A stretch of DNA of 50,139 nucleotides from an uncultured Clostridia bacterium (GCA_944383305.1 CALWOZ010000017.1:1-50139); one strand, 5' to 3'. Counted from the stretch's first letter, positions 26,925-36,329 are shown. The notes: generated by a model not told the origin, from the sequence alone. Numbers and translations are program-made.

Positions 26925-29900
26925 ATGAAAAAAAACTTATCTAGCAAAGCTATTAAAGCTATGGCTATAGGTATGGCTGTTACTTTAGGTAGTACTACGG
27001 CTATAAGTGGAGTTATTGGTAATGGTGTTGTTACTGTAAAAGCTGAAACAACTAACGACAAAATAGATGATACACAGGCTCCATCAGGTATTTCAAATGA
27101 TTCAACTGCTGTTGATAGTTCTACACACAAATATTTAGTTACAAACTCAGGCTTAGTTTTTGAAGTTACAAATCCGGGAACTGGTAACGCTTCTTCTGCA
27201 GATGATGCAACTGCTGGTACTGCTAAATTAACTAAAAGAATTGATATAACATCAATTACAACCGCTGACGGTACAGATACTAAACCTTTTGGTGCTTCAT
27301 TAAAAGATGGTGTATTAACTGTAAAGACTGATAATTATTATAAACTTAATATAACAGAAATTGGTGATGGAAGTAATCCAATAGCTACAGAAAGTTTTAA
27401 GGATTTATCAAATGTAAAGGTATCTGCTTTAATATCTAATAATCTTACAAAAATCAATACTAAAGCATTTTCAGATACAACTATTTCTGACAATTTAAAT
27501 ATTAATATGACTACAATAAATAGTTTAACATTAGGTGATGAAATTCTTAAAGGTGCTACTATTAATGGTGATTTAACTATTGGTGGAAATAATGAGATTA
27601 CACCATATAGTGGTAGTAACGTATTTAAAAACTTAACTGTAAATGGTAATTTAGATTTATCTAAATTAAAAATTACTGGTGTGACTAATTTAAGTGATTT
27701 AGGTCTTGGATCTCGTGACGACGAGGTAACAGATAATGGACATAAAGGTGTAACTGTTACTGGTGAATTATCATTACCAACAGATATAACTGTTGATAAT
27801 GCTTCTTTAAAAAATACTAATATAGGTACGTTAAATTTAACTAATGCAACTTTTAAAGAAGGCAAAAAATTACCACAAGGTCTTTTAGGAAACTCAAAAG
27901 TAGGTACTTTAACTATTCCATCTAATACAACTAATATTGGTTTAAGAGCTTTTGAAGGTTCTGAAATTAATAAATTTGATTTTTCTACTGTTACAAATAT
28001 ACAAAACAAAGGATTTAAAGGTGCAACTGTTAATGGTAATTTAAGTTTTTCAACTGATGAAGTTGGTGTAGCTAAAGAAACATTTGAAAATGCTACTATT
28101 AATGGTAACTTAGATTTATCAAAGGCTAAATTTGAAAATAATGCTGATAAAAGTACATTTACAAATGCTACCATTAATGGTGACTTAAATTTATCAAATG
28201 CTACTATTAATCCTACAAAAAATTCTATTAGCATATTTGATAGTGTAAAAGTAAATGGAACTGTAGACTTGACAGGTGTTACTGAAATACCTAATTATGC
28301 TTTTAAAGGCTCTACAATATCTAATGGAGTAAACCTTCAAGATACAACAACTATTAAAACTGATGCCTTCAAAGGTGCTACATTACCAAGTAGTATTGAG
28401 CTTCCAAAAATAGAAAATATTGAACCTAACGCTTTTGGAGATTTAGCTAATGAAGGAACTGTTACTATTTCTTTACCAAAATACACTAATACAGTTACAA
28501 TAGCTCCAGATGCTTTTGGTACAACATCAAAAGTTGAATTAGTTTTACCTTTTGGTACTTCTAATGAAGATGTTAAAACTCTTCAAGATGCAATTACTGC
28601 GGTAAATAAAAATGTTACAATAACGGTTGAACAAGCTATAGTAGATAGTTATGTATTTGAACAAGGTGATAAAGCTGGTGAAGTTACTTTAGTGGACTAT
28701 ACTGCTCCAGTTGCTAGTAAACAAACAACACCAAATAGCTTTGTTAATGGAAAATTAACTTATAATGACAAAGAATATACTTTAACAAAAGTTGGTAACG
28801 GTACACCTTTAACAAATATTACAGATACAGCTTTAGATGGACATACATCTAATGTAAAAGAAGTTGCAGCTTCTGCATTTGAAAACAACAAAAATATTAC
28901 AGTTGCTAATTTCCCTAATGTTACTATAATAGGAACTAGAGCTTTTGCTGGTACAGGAGTTAAAACTGCTGACTTAGGTAGTCAAGCTACTGGAGCAATA
29001 ACAGTAGCAAGTGATGCTTTTAACGGTGTTTCTACTCTTAATCAAGTAAAAACTAATACTGATAGTAAAGATGTTGTTAAAACTGCTGTTTCAAATTCAT
29101 CTTCTACTAATATTACATTAACTGCAGGTACTAGTACAGAAATAGTAAAACCTAGCACTTCAGGTGGTTCATCATCTGGTGGTTCATCATCTGGTGGTTC
29201 ATCATCTAGCGGAAGTGGTTTTAGTGGTAGTGGAGCTAATATAGGTAGTACTTCTGATGCTACAACAGAAAATACTTCTTCTTCAAACACTAACAATAAC
29301 AATAATACAAGCGAAGTTGTAGAAAATAAAGCTCTTACATTAGATGTTATTAACTTACCTAGTGTAACAGGTGAAGCTAAAGTATTTAGCGATGTTTCTG
29401 CTAGTCATTGGGCTAAATCTTATATTGATAAATTATCTACAGCTGGTGTTATAAACGGTTCTAACGGTATGTTTAATCCTAATGGTCAAACTAAACGTGC
29501 TGATGCAACTATTATGCTTGTTAATCTTTTAGGATTACAACCAGAGGCTAATAGCAGATTTGCAGACGTTGCTTCTACTGCATACTATGCTCCTTATGTA
29601 GGTACTGCATCTACTTATGGTATTGTTAATGGCTCTAATGGTATGTTTAATCCAGAGAATACTATCTCTAGACAAGATACTATGGTTATGATGGCTCAAA
29701 TATTAAAAGCTTTAAACTTAAATGTTAATACAGATACAAGTGTATTAAACCAATTTAGTGATGTTAACAGCGTTTCTAGTTATGCAACAGAAAGTGTTGC
29801 TATATTAGTTAACTCAGGTATCATATCTGGTAACAATGGTAGATTAAACCCTACTTCTCCAGTTACTAGAGCTGAAATGGCTACTATTATGTCTAAATTA

Positions 29901-29930
29901 TATGATGTTTTAGAAAGTGCAACTAAATAG
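26925..29930 (+). CDS. SLH-domain surface protein with BspA-like repeats (paralogue 3)
   Basis: A 1001-aa protein, the plus-strand sister of the gene at 8148. The signal peptide is about residues 1-38 (MKKNLSSKAIKAMAIGMAVT ... VKA). Residues about 125-740 are BspA/LRR5-like repeats (ATINGNLDLSKAKF, VTIIGTRAFAGTGV), clearly alignable with paralogue 1 but diverged. A Ser/Gly linker with three in-frame 15-bp repeats (29163-29207) follows, then an Asn-rich stretch and three SLH modules (about 820-1000). The SLH end differs from the other two genes by only scattered bases. GGAGG precedes the ATG and a consensus promoter suggests high expression. The likely role is a wall-anchored adhesin or S-layer protein. 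Confidence 0.92.
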   Translation: MKKNLSSKAIKAMAIGMAVTLGSTTAISGVIGNGVVTVKAETTNDKIDDTQAPSGISNDSTAVDSSTHKYLVTNSGLVFEVTNPGTGNASSADDATAGTAKLTKRIDITSITTADGTDTKPFGASLKDGVLTVKTDNYYKLNITEIGDGSNPIATESFKDLSNVKVSALISNNLTKINTKAFSDTTISDNLNINMTTINSLTLGDEILKGATINGDLTIGGNNEITPYSGSNVFKNLTVNGNLDLSKLKITGVTNLSDLGLGSRDDEVTDNGHKGVTVTGELSLPTDITVDNASLKNTNIGTLNLTNATFKEGKKLPQGLLGNSKVGTLTIPSNTTNIGLRAFEGSEINKFDFSTVTNIQNKGFKGATVNGNLSFSTDEVGVAKETFENATINGNLDLSKAKFENNADKSTFTNATINGDLNLSNATINPTKNSISIFDSVKVNGTVDLTGVTEIPNYAFKGSTISNGVNLQDTTTIKTDAFKGATLPSSIELPKIENIEPNAFGDLANEGTVTISLPKYTNTVTIAPDAFGTTSKVELVLPFGTSNEDVKTLQDAITAVNKNVTITVEQAIVDSYVFEQGDKAGEVTLVDYTAPVASKQTTPNSFVNGKLTYNDKEYTLTKVGNGTPLTNITDTALDGHTSNVKEVAASAFENNKNITVANFPNVTIIGTRAFAGTGVKTADLGSQATGAITVASDAFNGVSTLNQVKTNTDSKDVVKTAVSNSSSTNITLTAGTSTEIVKPSTSGGSSSGGSSSGGSSSSGSGFSGSGANIGSTSDATTENTSSSNTNNNNNTSEVVENKALTLDVINLPSVTGEAKVFSDVSASHWAKSYIDKLSTAGVINGSNGMFNPNGQTKRADATIMLVNLLGLQPEANSRFADVASTAYYAPYVGTASTYGIVNGSNGMFNPENTISRQDTMVMMAQILKALNLNVNTDTSVLNQFSDVNSVSSYATESVAILVNSGIISGNNGRLNPTSPVTRAEMATIMSKLYDVLESATK

Positions 29931-29934
29931 TTTT

Positions 29935-29981
29935 AATTATACTATATATAGTATAATTAAATGATTAACTAGTTAATCATT
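29935..29981. repeat. Twin palindromes after the third SLH gene
   Basis: The same perfect 24-bp palindrome lies at 29935-29958, 4 bases after the stop codon. A perfect 22-bp palindrome, AATGATTAACT-AGTTAATCATT, is at 29960-29981. Similarity to the other two genes' downstream DNA stops right after it. Confidence 0.85.
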
Positions 29982-30042
29982 GTCAAAATTTTCATAAAAT
30001 ACTTTTTAAATATAAAAATTTATTACATTTAATTGCATAAAT

Positions 30043-30071
30043 AAAAAGAGGCTTAAATAAGCCTCTTTTTA
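30043..30071. terminator. Terminator between the convergent SLH and prkC genes
   Basis: AAAAAGAGGCTTA pairs with TAAGCCTCTTTTT around a short loop, with A- and T-runs on both sides, so it can serve the SLH gene on the plus strand and possibly prkC from the other side. The rest of the 309-bp gap shows nothing recognisable. Confidence 0.8.
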
Positions 30072-30239
30072 TTTTAGTTGTTTATTATTAGTTATACAAA
30101 AAATTTGTTAATTATTAAAATTTAATATAAATTTTATAAGCATAATATTTTATATAAAACTTGTACTACAAACATTTTAATAGTTTATTATCTAATATTC
30201 TATACTCAACAAAAAATGATAAATAATCTTTATTTTTTA

Positions 30240-32378
30240 TTAATTAAAACTTTTTGTTTCAGTACCTATAAGATTTCCATTTATATAAAGTTCATATTGA
30301 GTAGGTTTATATCCAGATACTGTTATAGATAATGGAAAACTACTAGCGCTATGATTGCTAGACCATATAGTTTTAGACTGTCCATCTACTATTTCAACAA
30401 CTTTAACTTCTAAACTGTCAGTTCCCTCTGGTAATGTAGGGTTTATCACTAAGTTTTCAGATTTTATAACTGGCTGTGTAGTAGTTGTTTCTGTCTGTTC
30501 TAATGATGATATAATTTCTGTTGTAGCTTCAGTTGACTCCTCTACTATTGGTAATGTAGTAGTTTCTGTTGTTGTCTCTGTTGTTGTTTCTTTTTTTCCA
30601 CTACTAATAACAATACTTATAGCTGTACCTTCGGCCACTTCATTTCCAAAGCTTATACTTTGGTCTATAACTTTTCCTTCTTCTACACTATCACTTTCAA
30701 CTCTGCTTACTCTTCCGACAGATAAACCTTCACTTTTTATAGTAGCTTTGGCACTTTCTTCATCAAGTCCAATTAAGTTTGGAACTATAACTTGTTCTCC
30801 ATCTTCTTTACCTTTACTTATATATAGTGTTAATTTGCCACCAGGCTTTAACTTTTTGCCAGCTTCTGGACTTTGTCTTACGACTTTTCCTATATCTATT
30901 TCTTGGTCATAAATATATTCTTCTTTAAGTTCTATATCTAAATTTTCTACTTTTCTATACACTTCAGATATATCAAGTCCAACAAAGTCCTCTACTTCAA
31001 ACTGTCCACTTCCTAAACTAAGTATAACATTTATATTACTTCCTTTTTTTATTCTTTCACCAGGCTCTACATCTTGGTCTATTATAGACCCTTCTTTTAT
31101 ATTTTCATCATATTCTTCTTTTATATTTGTAATATATATCTCTTTGTCTTTAGCTATTTCTACGGCTTCTTCCCACGTCTTACCTTTAAAATCTGGTACT
31201 TTAGAATTCCCACCAGATAAAACCCAGACAATTAAAAACCCTGTTATTACACAAATAATTAAAAGAGAAGTTAAAACTGCCCATATGGTAACCTTACGTT
31301 CCATAGACTTGTTATTTACTTTATTATTAGGTGCCATAGTTTTAGCTTGTATTATATTTTTACTAACTATTTGTTTTGAATTAATCTTAGATTGATTGTT
31401 ATTTTTTTCTTTAGCTAAATATTCTCTATCTTCATATTTATCTTTTTGTTTTTGATTGTTATTTTTAGTCATATTTTTTATTTGTTCCATTTCTTCTGGC
31501 TTTATGACAACAGTAGGACTATCCTCATCAATACTATTTTCTGTGACAAAGTTTCCACTTTCATCTGATAAAGCTTTTTTAAGGTCATTATTAAGTTCAC
31601 GTGATGATGAATATCTATTGTCTGCATTTTTAGCTGTTGCTTTCAAAATAATCTTTTCTAAGCTATTAGATACTTTAGGGTTTATATCTCTAATATTAGG
31701 TAAGGGTTCATTTATATGTTTCATAGCCAATTGAACCACTCCATCACCGTCAAATGGCAACTTACCTGTTATCATTTCATACATTATTATACCAAGGGAA
31801 TAAATGTCACTTTTAAAATCTACATATCCACCTCTAGCTTGTTCTGGAGAAAAGTAATGTACACTTCCCATAGTATCTGTAGTTATAGTATTAGATGTGG
31901 TAGCTCTTGCTATACCAAAATCGGTGACTTTCACTCCACCGTCTTTTGTTACTAATATATTTTGTGGCTTTATATCTCTATGGACAATATTGTTACTATG
32001 TGCTACTTCTAAAGCATTAGCTATTTGTATAGATATACCTAATACTTCTTCATTAGTAAAAGGAGCTTTTGTTTTTATAATATCTTTTAATGTATATCCA
32101 TCTACATACTCCATAACAATATAATATACATTACCATCATTTCCTACATCATATACATTTGCTATGTTAATATGAGATATTCTAGCTGCTGCTCTAGCCT
32201 CTTTACTAAACTTTCCTATAAATTCTTCATCTATAAATTCTTCTTTTAATACTTTAAAACTAACTTTTCTATCTAATTTTAAGTCTTTGGCACAGTATAC
32301 ATTTGCCATACCACCTACACCTATTAGCTCTATTATTTCATATCTATCGCTAATAACTGTCCCTGGCTCTAGTTTCAT
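30240..32378 (-). CDS. prkC: PASTA-domain Ser/Thr protein kinase (PrkC/Stk1)
   Basis: A membrane kinase that senses muropeptides or lipid II and controls wall synthesis and dormancy exit. Of its 712 aa, residues about 10-270 are a Hanks-type kinase: GVGGMANVY loop, FKVLK lysine, IVHRDIKPQN catalytic loop, TDFGIA, and activation loop to SPEQARG. One membrane segment lies at about 365-390. Three PASTA domains follow (about 392-600), each with the GS-x-(V/I)-x-(L/V) ending typical of the family. Beyond them come a Thr/Glu-rich linker (TTTETTTETTT) and a C-terminal Ig-like domain. GAGGTGAT precedes the ATG. It follows the phosphatase gene by 10 bases. Confidence 0.95.
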   Translation of the reverse strand: MKLEPGTVISDRYEIIELIGVGGMANVYCAKDLKLDRKVSFKVLKEEFIDEEFIGKFSKEARAAARISHINIANVYDVGNDGNVYYIVMEYVDGYTLKDIIKTKAPFTNEEVLGISIQIANALEVAHSNNIVHRDIKPQNILVTKDGGVKVTDFGIARATTSNTITTDTMGSVHYFSPEQARGGYVDFKSDIYSLGIIMYEMITGKLPFDGDGVVQLAMKHINEPLPNIRDINPKVSNSLEKIILKATAKNADNRYSSSRELNNDLKKALSDESGNFVTENSIDEDSPTVVIKPEEMEQIKNMTKNNNQKQKDKYEDREYLAKEKNNNQSKINSKQIVSKNIIQAKTMAPNNKVNNKSMERKVTIWAVLTSLLIICVITGFLIVWVLSGGNSKVPDFKGKTWEEAVEIAKDKEIYITNIKEEYDENIKEGSIIDQDVEPGERIKKGSNINVILSLGSGQFEVEDFVGLDISEVYRKVENLDIELKEEYIYDQEIDIGKVVRQSPEAGKKLKPGGKLTLYISKGKEDGEQVIVPNLIGLDEESAKATIKSEGLSVGRVSRVESDSVEEGKVIDQSISFGNEVAEGTAISIVISSGKKETTTETTTETTTLPIVEESTEATTEIISSLEQTETTTTQPVIKSENLVINPTLPEGTDSLEVKVVEIVDGQSKTIWSSNHSASSFPLSITVSGYKPTQYELYINGNLIGTETKSFN

Positions 32379-32388
32379 ATTATCACCT

Positions 32389-33114
32389 CTATTTCTCTAT
32401 GACAATAACAGCTATATTATCTTTGCCACCATTGTCATTAGCCTTTTGTATAAGACTTTCTACTTTTTCTTCTGTGGATATATTACTATTAGATGCTATT
32501 TTAAATATTTCATCATCTTCTACCATATCACTTAATCCATCTGAACACATTATAAAAATATCATCTTCAAATACATCGCAAAATAAAGCATCTGCCTTAA
32601 CATTTTTTTCTGTGCCTAAAGCTCTTGTTAAAACATTAGAATCCTTAGAGTTATAAGCCTCTTCTTTAGATATGACTCCAGCTTTAAATAAATCCATAGC
32701 ATAAGTATGGTCTGATGTCATTTGTGCTATTTTATTGTTTCTTATTCCATATAGTCTACAATCCCCTACGTGTGCTACAAATATTTTATTATTTTTTATA
32801 GTTGTTGCTAAAAGAGTTGTACCCATATTTTCATATTGTTTATTTGTTTTAGATAATTTAAAAACTTGTTCATTAGCATAAGCTAACGCCGAAACCAAAA
32901 GGTCTAAAACTTCATCATCTTCTGTTTCATAAATAAATTGTTCAAAAAAGTCTATTGCAGACTCACTAGCAACTTCTCCAGCTTTATGTCCTCCTACACC
33001 GTCTGCTACTATATACAAATTATCAAGACTGCCTATTGGTTCGTTGTTAATATAAACATAGTCTTGATTTATTTTTCTAATTTTACCTACGTTAGTGTTT
33101 CCAACACCTATCAT
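32389..33114 (-). CDS. stp: PP2C-family protein phosphatase (Stp/PrpC)
   Basis: A 241-aa PPM-type Ser/Thr phosphatase that reverses the kinase encoded next door. The metal-binding motifs are present: RKINQDYVY near the start, VADGVGGHKAGEVAS (about 37-51), TTLLATTIKNNKIFVAHVGDCRLY (about 102-125), MCSDGLSDMVEDDEI, and GGKDNIAVIVIE at the end. Length is normal. It lies between rlmN (15 bases) and prkC (10 bases), the arrangement usual in Firmicutes. Confidence 0.95.
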   Translation of the reverse strand: MIGVGNTNVGKIRKINQDYVYINNEPIGSLDNLYIVADGVGGHKAGEVASESAIDFFEQFIYETEDDEVLDLLVSALAYANEQVFKLSKTNKQYENMGTTLLATTIKNNKIFVAHVGDCRLYGIRNNKIAQMTSDHTYAMDLFKAGVISKEEAYNSKDSNVLTRALGTEKNVKADALFCDVFEDDIFIMCSDGLSDMVEDDEIFKIASNSNISTEEKVESLIQKANDNGGKDNIAVIVIEK

Positions 33115-33129
33115 TTAAACACCCCATTT

Positions 33130-34161
33130 CTAATATTTATAGCTTTTTCTAAGTTGCCCACAAGCTGCATTTATATCACTACCTAATTCTCGTCTTATAG
33201 TAGTTTCTATGCCAGCATTTTTAAGTAAAGTTGCAAAATTTTTAATTTGTTCCTTTGAACTTTTAATATAGTTTCGTTCTTTAACATCATTTACTGGTAT
33301 AAGATTTATATGAGCTAAACTTCCTTTTAAAAGTTTTATTATTTCTTTTGCATCTTCTTCTGTGTCATTTACACCTGCTATAAGTGCATATTCATAAGTA
33401 ACTCTTCTTTTTGTTGTTTTAGCAAAATATTTACAAGCTTCTACAATTTCTCTAACAGTGTATTTTTTAGCAATAGGCATAATACTTTTTCTTTTTTCAT
33501 CTGTTGGTGCGTGTAAAGACAAGGCAAGATTTATTTGTAGCTTTTTATCGGCAAGTTCATATATTTTAGGTACTATGCCACAAGTTGAAACTGTTATATG
33601 TCTTTGTCCAATATTTAGTCCGTCTTTGTGATTTATTATTTCTATAAATTTTAAAAAATTATCAAAGTTATCAAATGGTTCTCCACTTCCCATAAGGACA
33701 ATACTTCTAATTTTTTCTTTACTATCTTGTTGTATTTTATAAATTTGAGATACCATTTCTGCTGTTGTTAAATTTCTTTCAAGTCCGTCTAATGTTGAGG
33801 CACAAAATGTACACCCCATTCTACACCCTACTTGAGATGATATACAAACAGCATTTCCATAGCTATATTTCATTAACACACTTTCTATAATGTGATTATT
33901 TTCTAACTTAAATAAATATTTAGTTGTTTTATCTACACTAGATATAAGTTTATCTACTATTTCTATGTTTGTCATTTTAAATCTATTATTTAATTTTTCT
34001 CTAAAATCTTTAGATATATTTGACATTTCATCAAAAGAAGAAACATTTTTTTGGTGTAACCAACTAAAAATTTGTTTTGCTCTAAATTTTGCTTCTCCCA
34101 TATTTACAATTTCTTGTTCTAATTCATCTAGTGTAAGATTTTTTATATCAATTTTTTCCAT
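33130..34161 (-). CDS. rlmN: 23S rRNA/tRNA adenine C2-methyltransferase RlmN
   Basis: A radical-SAM enzyme that methylates C2 of A2503 in 23S rRNA and A37 of some tRNAs. The 343-aa protein carries the cluster motif CRMGCTFCAS (about 113-122), GSGEPFDNFDNF, the STCGIVPKI strand, and LALSLHAPTDEKR. The C-terminal NAACGQLR supplies the conserved Cys used as methyl carrier partner. AAAGG precedes the ATG and overlaps the end of rsmB, so the two are coupled. It lacks the signature of the Cfr resistance methylases as far as can be judged by eye. Confidence 0.95.
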   Translation of the reverse strand: MEKIDIKNLTLDELEQEIVNMGEAKFRAKQIFSWLHQKNVSSFDEMSNISKDFREKLNNRFKMTNIEIVDKLISSVDKTTKYLFKLENNHIIESVLMKYSYGNAVCISSQVGCRMGCTFCASTLDGLERNLTTAEMVSQIYKIQQDSKEKIRSIVLMGSGEPFDNFDNFLKFIEIINHKDGLNIGQRHITVSTCGIVPKIYELADKKLQINLALSLHAPTDEKRKSIMPIAKKYTVREIVEACKYFAKTTKRRVTYEYALIAGVNDTEEDAKEIIKLLKGSLAHINLIPVNDVKERNYIKSSKEQIKNFATLLKNAGIETTIRRELGSDINAACGQLRKSYKY

Positions 34162-34164
34162 AAA

Positions 34165-35511
34165 TTACCTTTCTAATTTTATCCTTTTTAACTTAGCAAT
34201 AAAAAATCCATCTGTATTAAACATATTAGGTAAAATAGTTATATATCCCTTTTCCATACCCTCTATTTTTAAAGAAGAATTAAATTCTATTTTACAAAGT
34301 TCAAATCCATAATTTTCACAAATCCATTTTACATTTTCAATGTTTTCTTCTTTAAATAATGTACAAGTGCTATATAAAAGTATTCCACCTTTTTTAACAT
34401 ATTTACAAGAAGATTTTAATATTTCTCTTTGTATAGATACAAGTTCTTTTATATCATTTTCTGTCTTTGTATATTTTATATCTGGTTTTTTTCTAACTAT
34501 TCCAAAGCCAGAACAAGGTGCATCTATTATAACTTTATCTGCTATTTGTTCATCTTCTTTATAAAACTGTGTAGCATCTTTAAGTTCTAATTTTATATTT
34601 TTTATATTAAGCCTTTTTACCCCATCTTCCATAAGTTCTATTTTATGCTTATGTATATCTCTTGAAAAAATTTGCCCTGTATTTTTCATAATATATGAGC
34701 AATAAAAAGATTTACCACCAGGAGCAGAGCATACATCTATTATAATGTCATTTTCTTTAGGTTCTAGTGCCTCTATGGCAATCATTGAACTTTCATCCAT
34801 AATATGAAAAAGACCTTTTTTAAAAGCATTACTTTCTGCTATATTTTTAGTTTTTGTTATATATAAACTATTGTTAGATATTTTGCCATCTTCTACATTC
34901 ATACCTTCTTTTATTAGGATACTTTTAAGTTCATCTTTTGTTGTTTTATTTGTATTTACACATATTGATACTTTAGGAGATAATATGTTAGCTTCACACA
35001 TTTGTTTTGTTTTTTCATACCCTAATTGTTGTATGAATTTTTCAATAACCCATTGTTCATAAGAATATTTTATGGCTAAAAATTTAACTGGTTCTTTTTG
35101 TTCATCTGGTAATGTTATACTCTCTATATTTCTTGCTATATTTCTTAATACAGCATTTACAAATCCACTAAGTCCATTAAATTTTTTCTTTTTAGTAAAA
35201 GAAACAGCTTCATTGCATATAGCAGAAATGGGTACCTTTTCCATAAACTTTATTTGATAAACTGATATTCTAAGGATATTTAATATAAGTGGTTTCATCT
35301 TGTTTGTTTTTGTATTAGAAAAACTATTTATTATATAGTCTATAAAAATAATATTTCTAAGTGTTCCGTTTACAAGTTCTGTTATAAAGGCTCTATCTTG
35401 ACTTTTTATATCTTTGTTATCATTAAAAAATTTTTTTAATGTTAAATTATTATAAGATTGTTGTTCTAATATATCTATTAATGCATAAACTGCAACTTCT
35501 CTAGCATTCAT
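34165..35511 (-). CDS. rsmB: 16S rRNA (cytosine-967-C5)-methyltransferase RsmB
   Basis: The start at 35511 (MNAREVAVYAL) is chosen because AGGTG lies 5 bases before it and the family begins here; an in-frame ATG at 35541 has no ribosome site. The 448-aa product has an N-terminal NusB-like RNA-binding domain (about 1-130) and a C-terminal methyltransferase: DVCSAPGGKSFYCSYIM (SAM loop), DAPCSGFGIVRKKPD, and the catalytic-pair motif LLYSTCTLFKEEN. Length is normal. It heads the rsmB-rlmN-stp-prkC unit. In many Clostridia priA-def-fmt lie upstream; they are not here. Confidence 0.94.
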   Translation of the reverse strand: MNAREVAVYALIDILEQQSYNNLTLKKFFNDNKDIKSQDRAFITELVNGTLRNIIFIDYIINSFSNTKTNKMKPLILNILRISVYQIKFMEKVPISAICNEAVSFTKKKKFNGLSGFVNAVLRNIARNIESITLPDEQKEPVKFLAIKYSYEQWVIEKFIQQLGYEKTKQMCEANILSPKVSICVNTNKTTKDELKSILIKEGMNVEDGKISNNSLYITKTKNIAESNAFKKGLFHIMDESSMIAIEALEPKENDIIIDVCSAPGGKSFYCSYIMKNTGQIFSRDIHKHKIELMEDGVKRLNIKNIKLELKDATQFYKEDEQIADKVIIDAPCSGFGIVRKKPDIKYTKTENDIKELVSIQREILKSSCKYVKKGGILLYSTCTLFKEENIENVKWICENYGFELCKIEFNSSLKIEGMEKGYITILPNMFNTDGFFIAKLKRIKLER

Positions 35512-35601
35512 CTTTTCACCTAAAACTTTATTTTTAGTCATATTTATATAAAATACGACATTATAATTTTATATTAAAAAAGTGTAATTTTCAAGCATTT
35601 T

Positions 35602-35706
35602 TTATATATATTTCATTTCTATAATTTGTATAATGCCCTTTATTTTTGTATTTTGTTTTACAAAACCAAATTTTTCAAATAGGGATAATCTCTTTTGTAG
35701 AATATA
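35602..35706 (-). pseudogene. C-terminal remnant of a GNAT acetyltransferase
   Basis: On the minus strand a short frame reads QKRLSLFEKFGFVKQ, then KIKGIIQIIEMKYI and stop. This is the usual end of a GNAT N-acetyltransferase (the N-x-x-A-x-x-LYEKxGF motif). The rest of the gene is absent or scrambled. It is not joined to the methyltransferase remnant upstream. Confidence 0.5.
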
Positions 35707-35865
35707 TATCTATTTATTTTAAAAATTTAATAACCATATTAAAAATAAATCTAATTATAGGAGGCACGTGTATTTCTGCTATATATTCTGCCTCCTTTAT
35801 TTATATATTATCACAAGGGGATATAAAATTATCTTTTCTAATATATAAATCCCAAAACTATTTTT

Positions 35866-36023
35866 TTAAAACATATCTTTTAATAGTCTTTCATTACCAT
35901 AACAAAAATCTAAAACATTTTCACCTTCTGTAATATTTATTATTTTTAATAATTCTTTAAATTTTACAGTAAATCTACATAAATTGTGCTTTCATAATTA
36001 TTTGCTATTTTATCGTAAAAATG
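35866..36023 (-). pseudogene. Frameshifted remnant of a SAM-dependent methyltransferase
   Basis: On the minus strand HFYDKIANNYESTIYVDLL is followed by a stop. In the next frame VKFKELLKIINITEGENVLD FCYGNERLLKDM continues the same protein. The pattern F-D-x-I-A-x-x-Y and then EGExVLDxGCGxG is that of class I methyltransferases. Here motif I has decayed to VLDFCYGNE and the reading frame is broken. Confidence 0.55.
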
Positions 36024-36056
36024 TTTAGATTTTTTTAAATTTATTCATAAAGTCTT

Positions 36057-36329
36057 CTATTGAAACTTTTTCCAATATTCATCTATTTTATTGTCACCTA
36101 CTGCATAATAATATTCATCTGCTATATCAAATATTTCACTTTCATCATCTATTAAATAATAGGTGTTTCCTTTTTCTATTTTTATGTTTTTCTTTTTTAT
36201 TTTATCATTATTAAGCCATTTTAAAAAATCTTGTTCCCATTTATCAGCATATTCTTTTCCAAGTTCTTCATAACTTAATATTTCATCTTGTACTTCAAAT
36301 ATAAATTCTTCTATTTCAAGTTTTATCAT
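36057..36329 (-). CDS. Small acidic protein of unknown function
   Basis: I do not recognise this 90-aa protein. It has no signal peptide or membrane segment and is rich in Glu, Asp and aromatic residues (EEFIFEVQDEILSYEELGKEY, NTYYLIDDESEIFDIADEYYY). It starts inside the end of the rhomboid gene (14-bp overlap), with AAGGAGA before the ATG, so it is translated from the same message. It may be a partner or inhibitor of the rhomboid protease, but that rests only on position. Confidence 0.7.
   Translation of the reverse strand: MIKLEIEEFIFEVQDEILSYEELGKEYADKWEQDFLKWLNNDKIKKKNIKIEKGNTYYLIDDESEIFDIADEYYYAVGDNKIDEYWKKFQ

Noticed and set aside
35646..35933. 95-aa plus-strand open frame in the gap before rsmB
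   Set aside because: The minus strand of this stretch encodes recognisable acetyltransferase and methyltransferase remnants, so the plus frame is a shadow.
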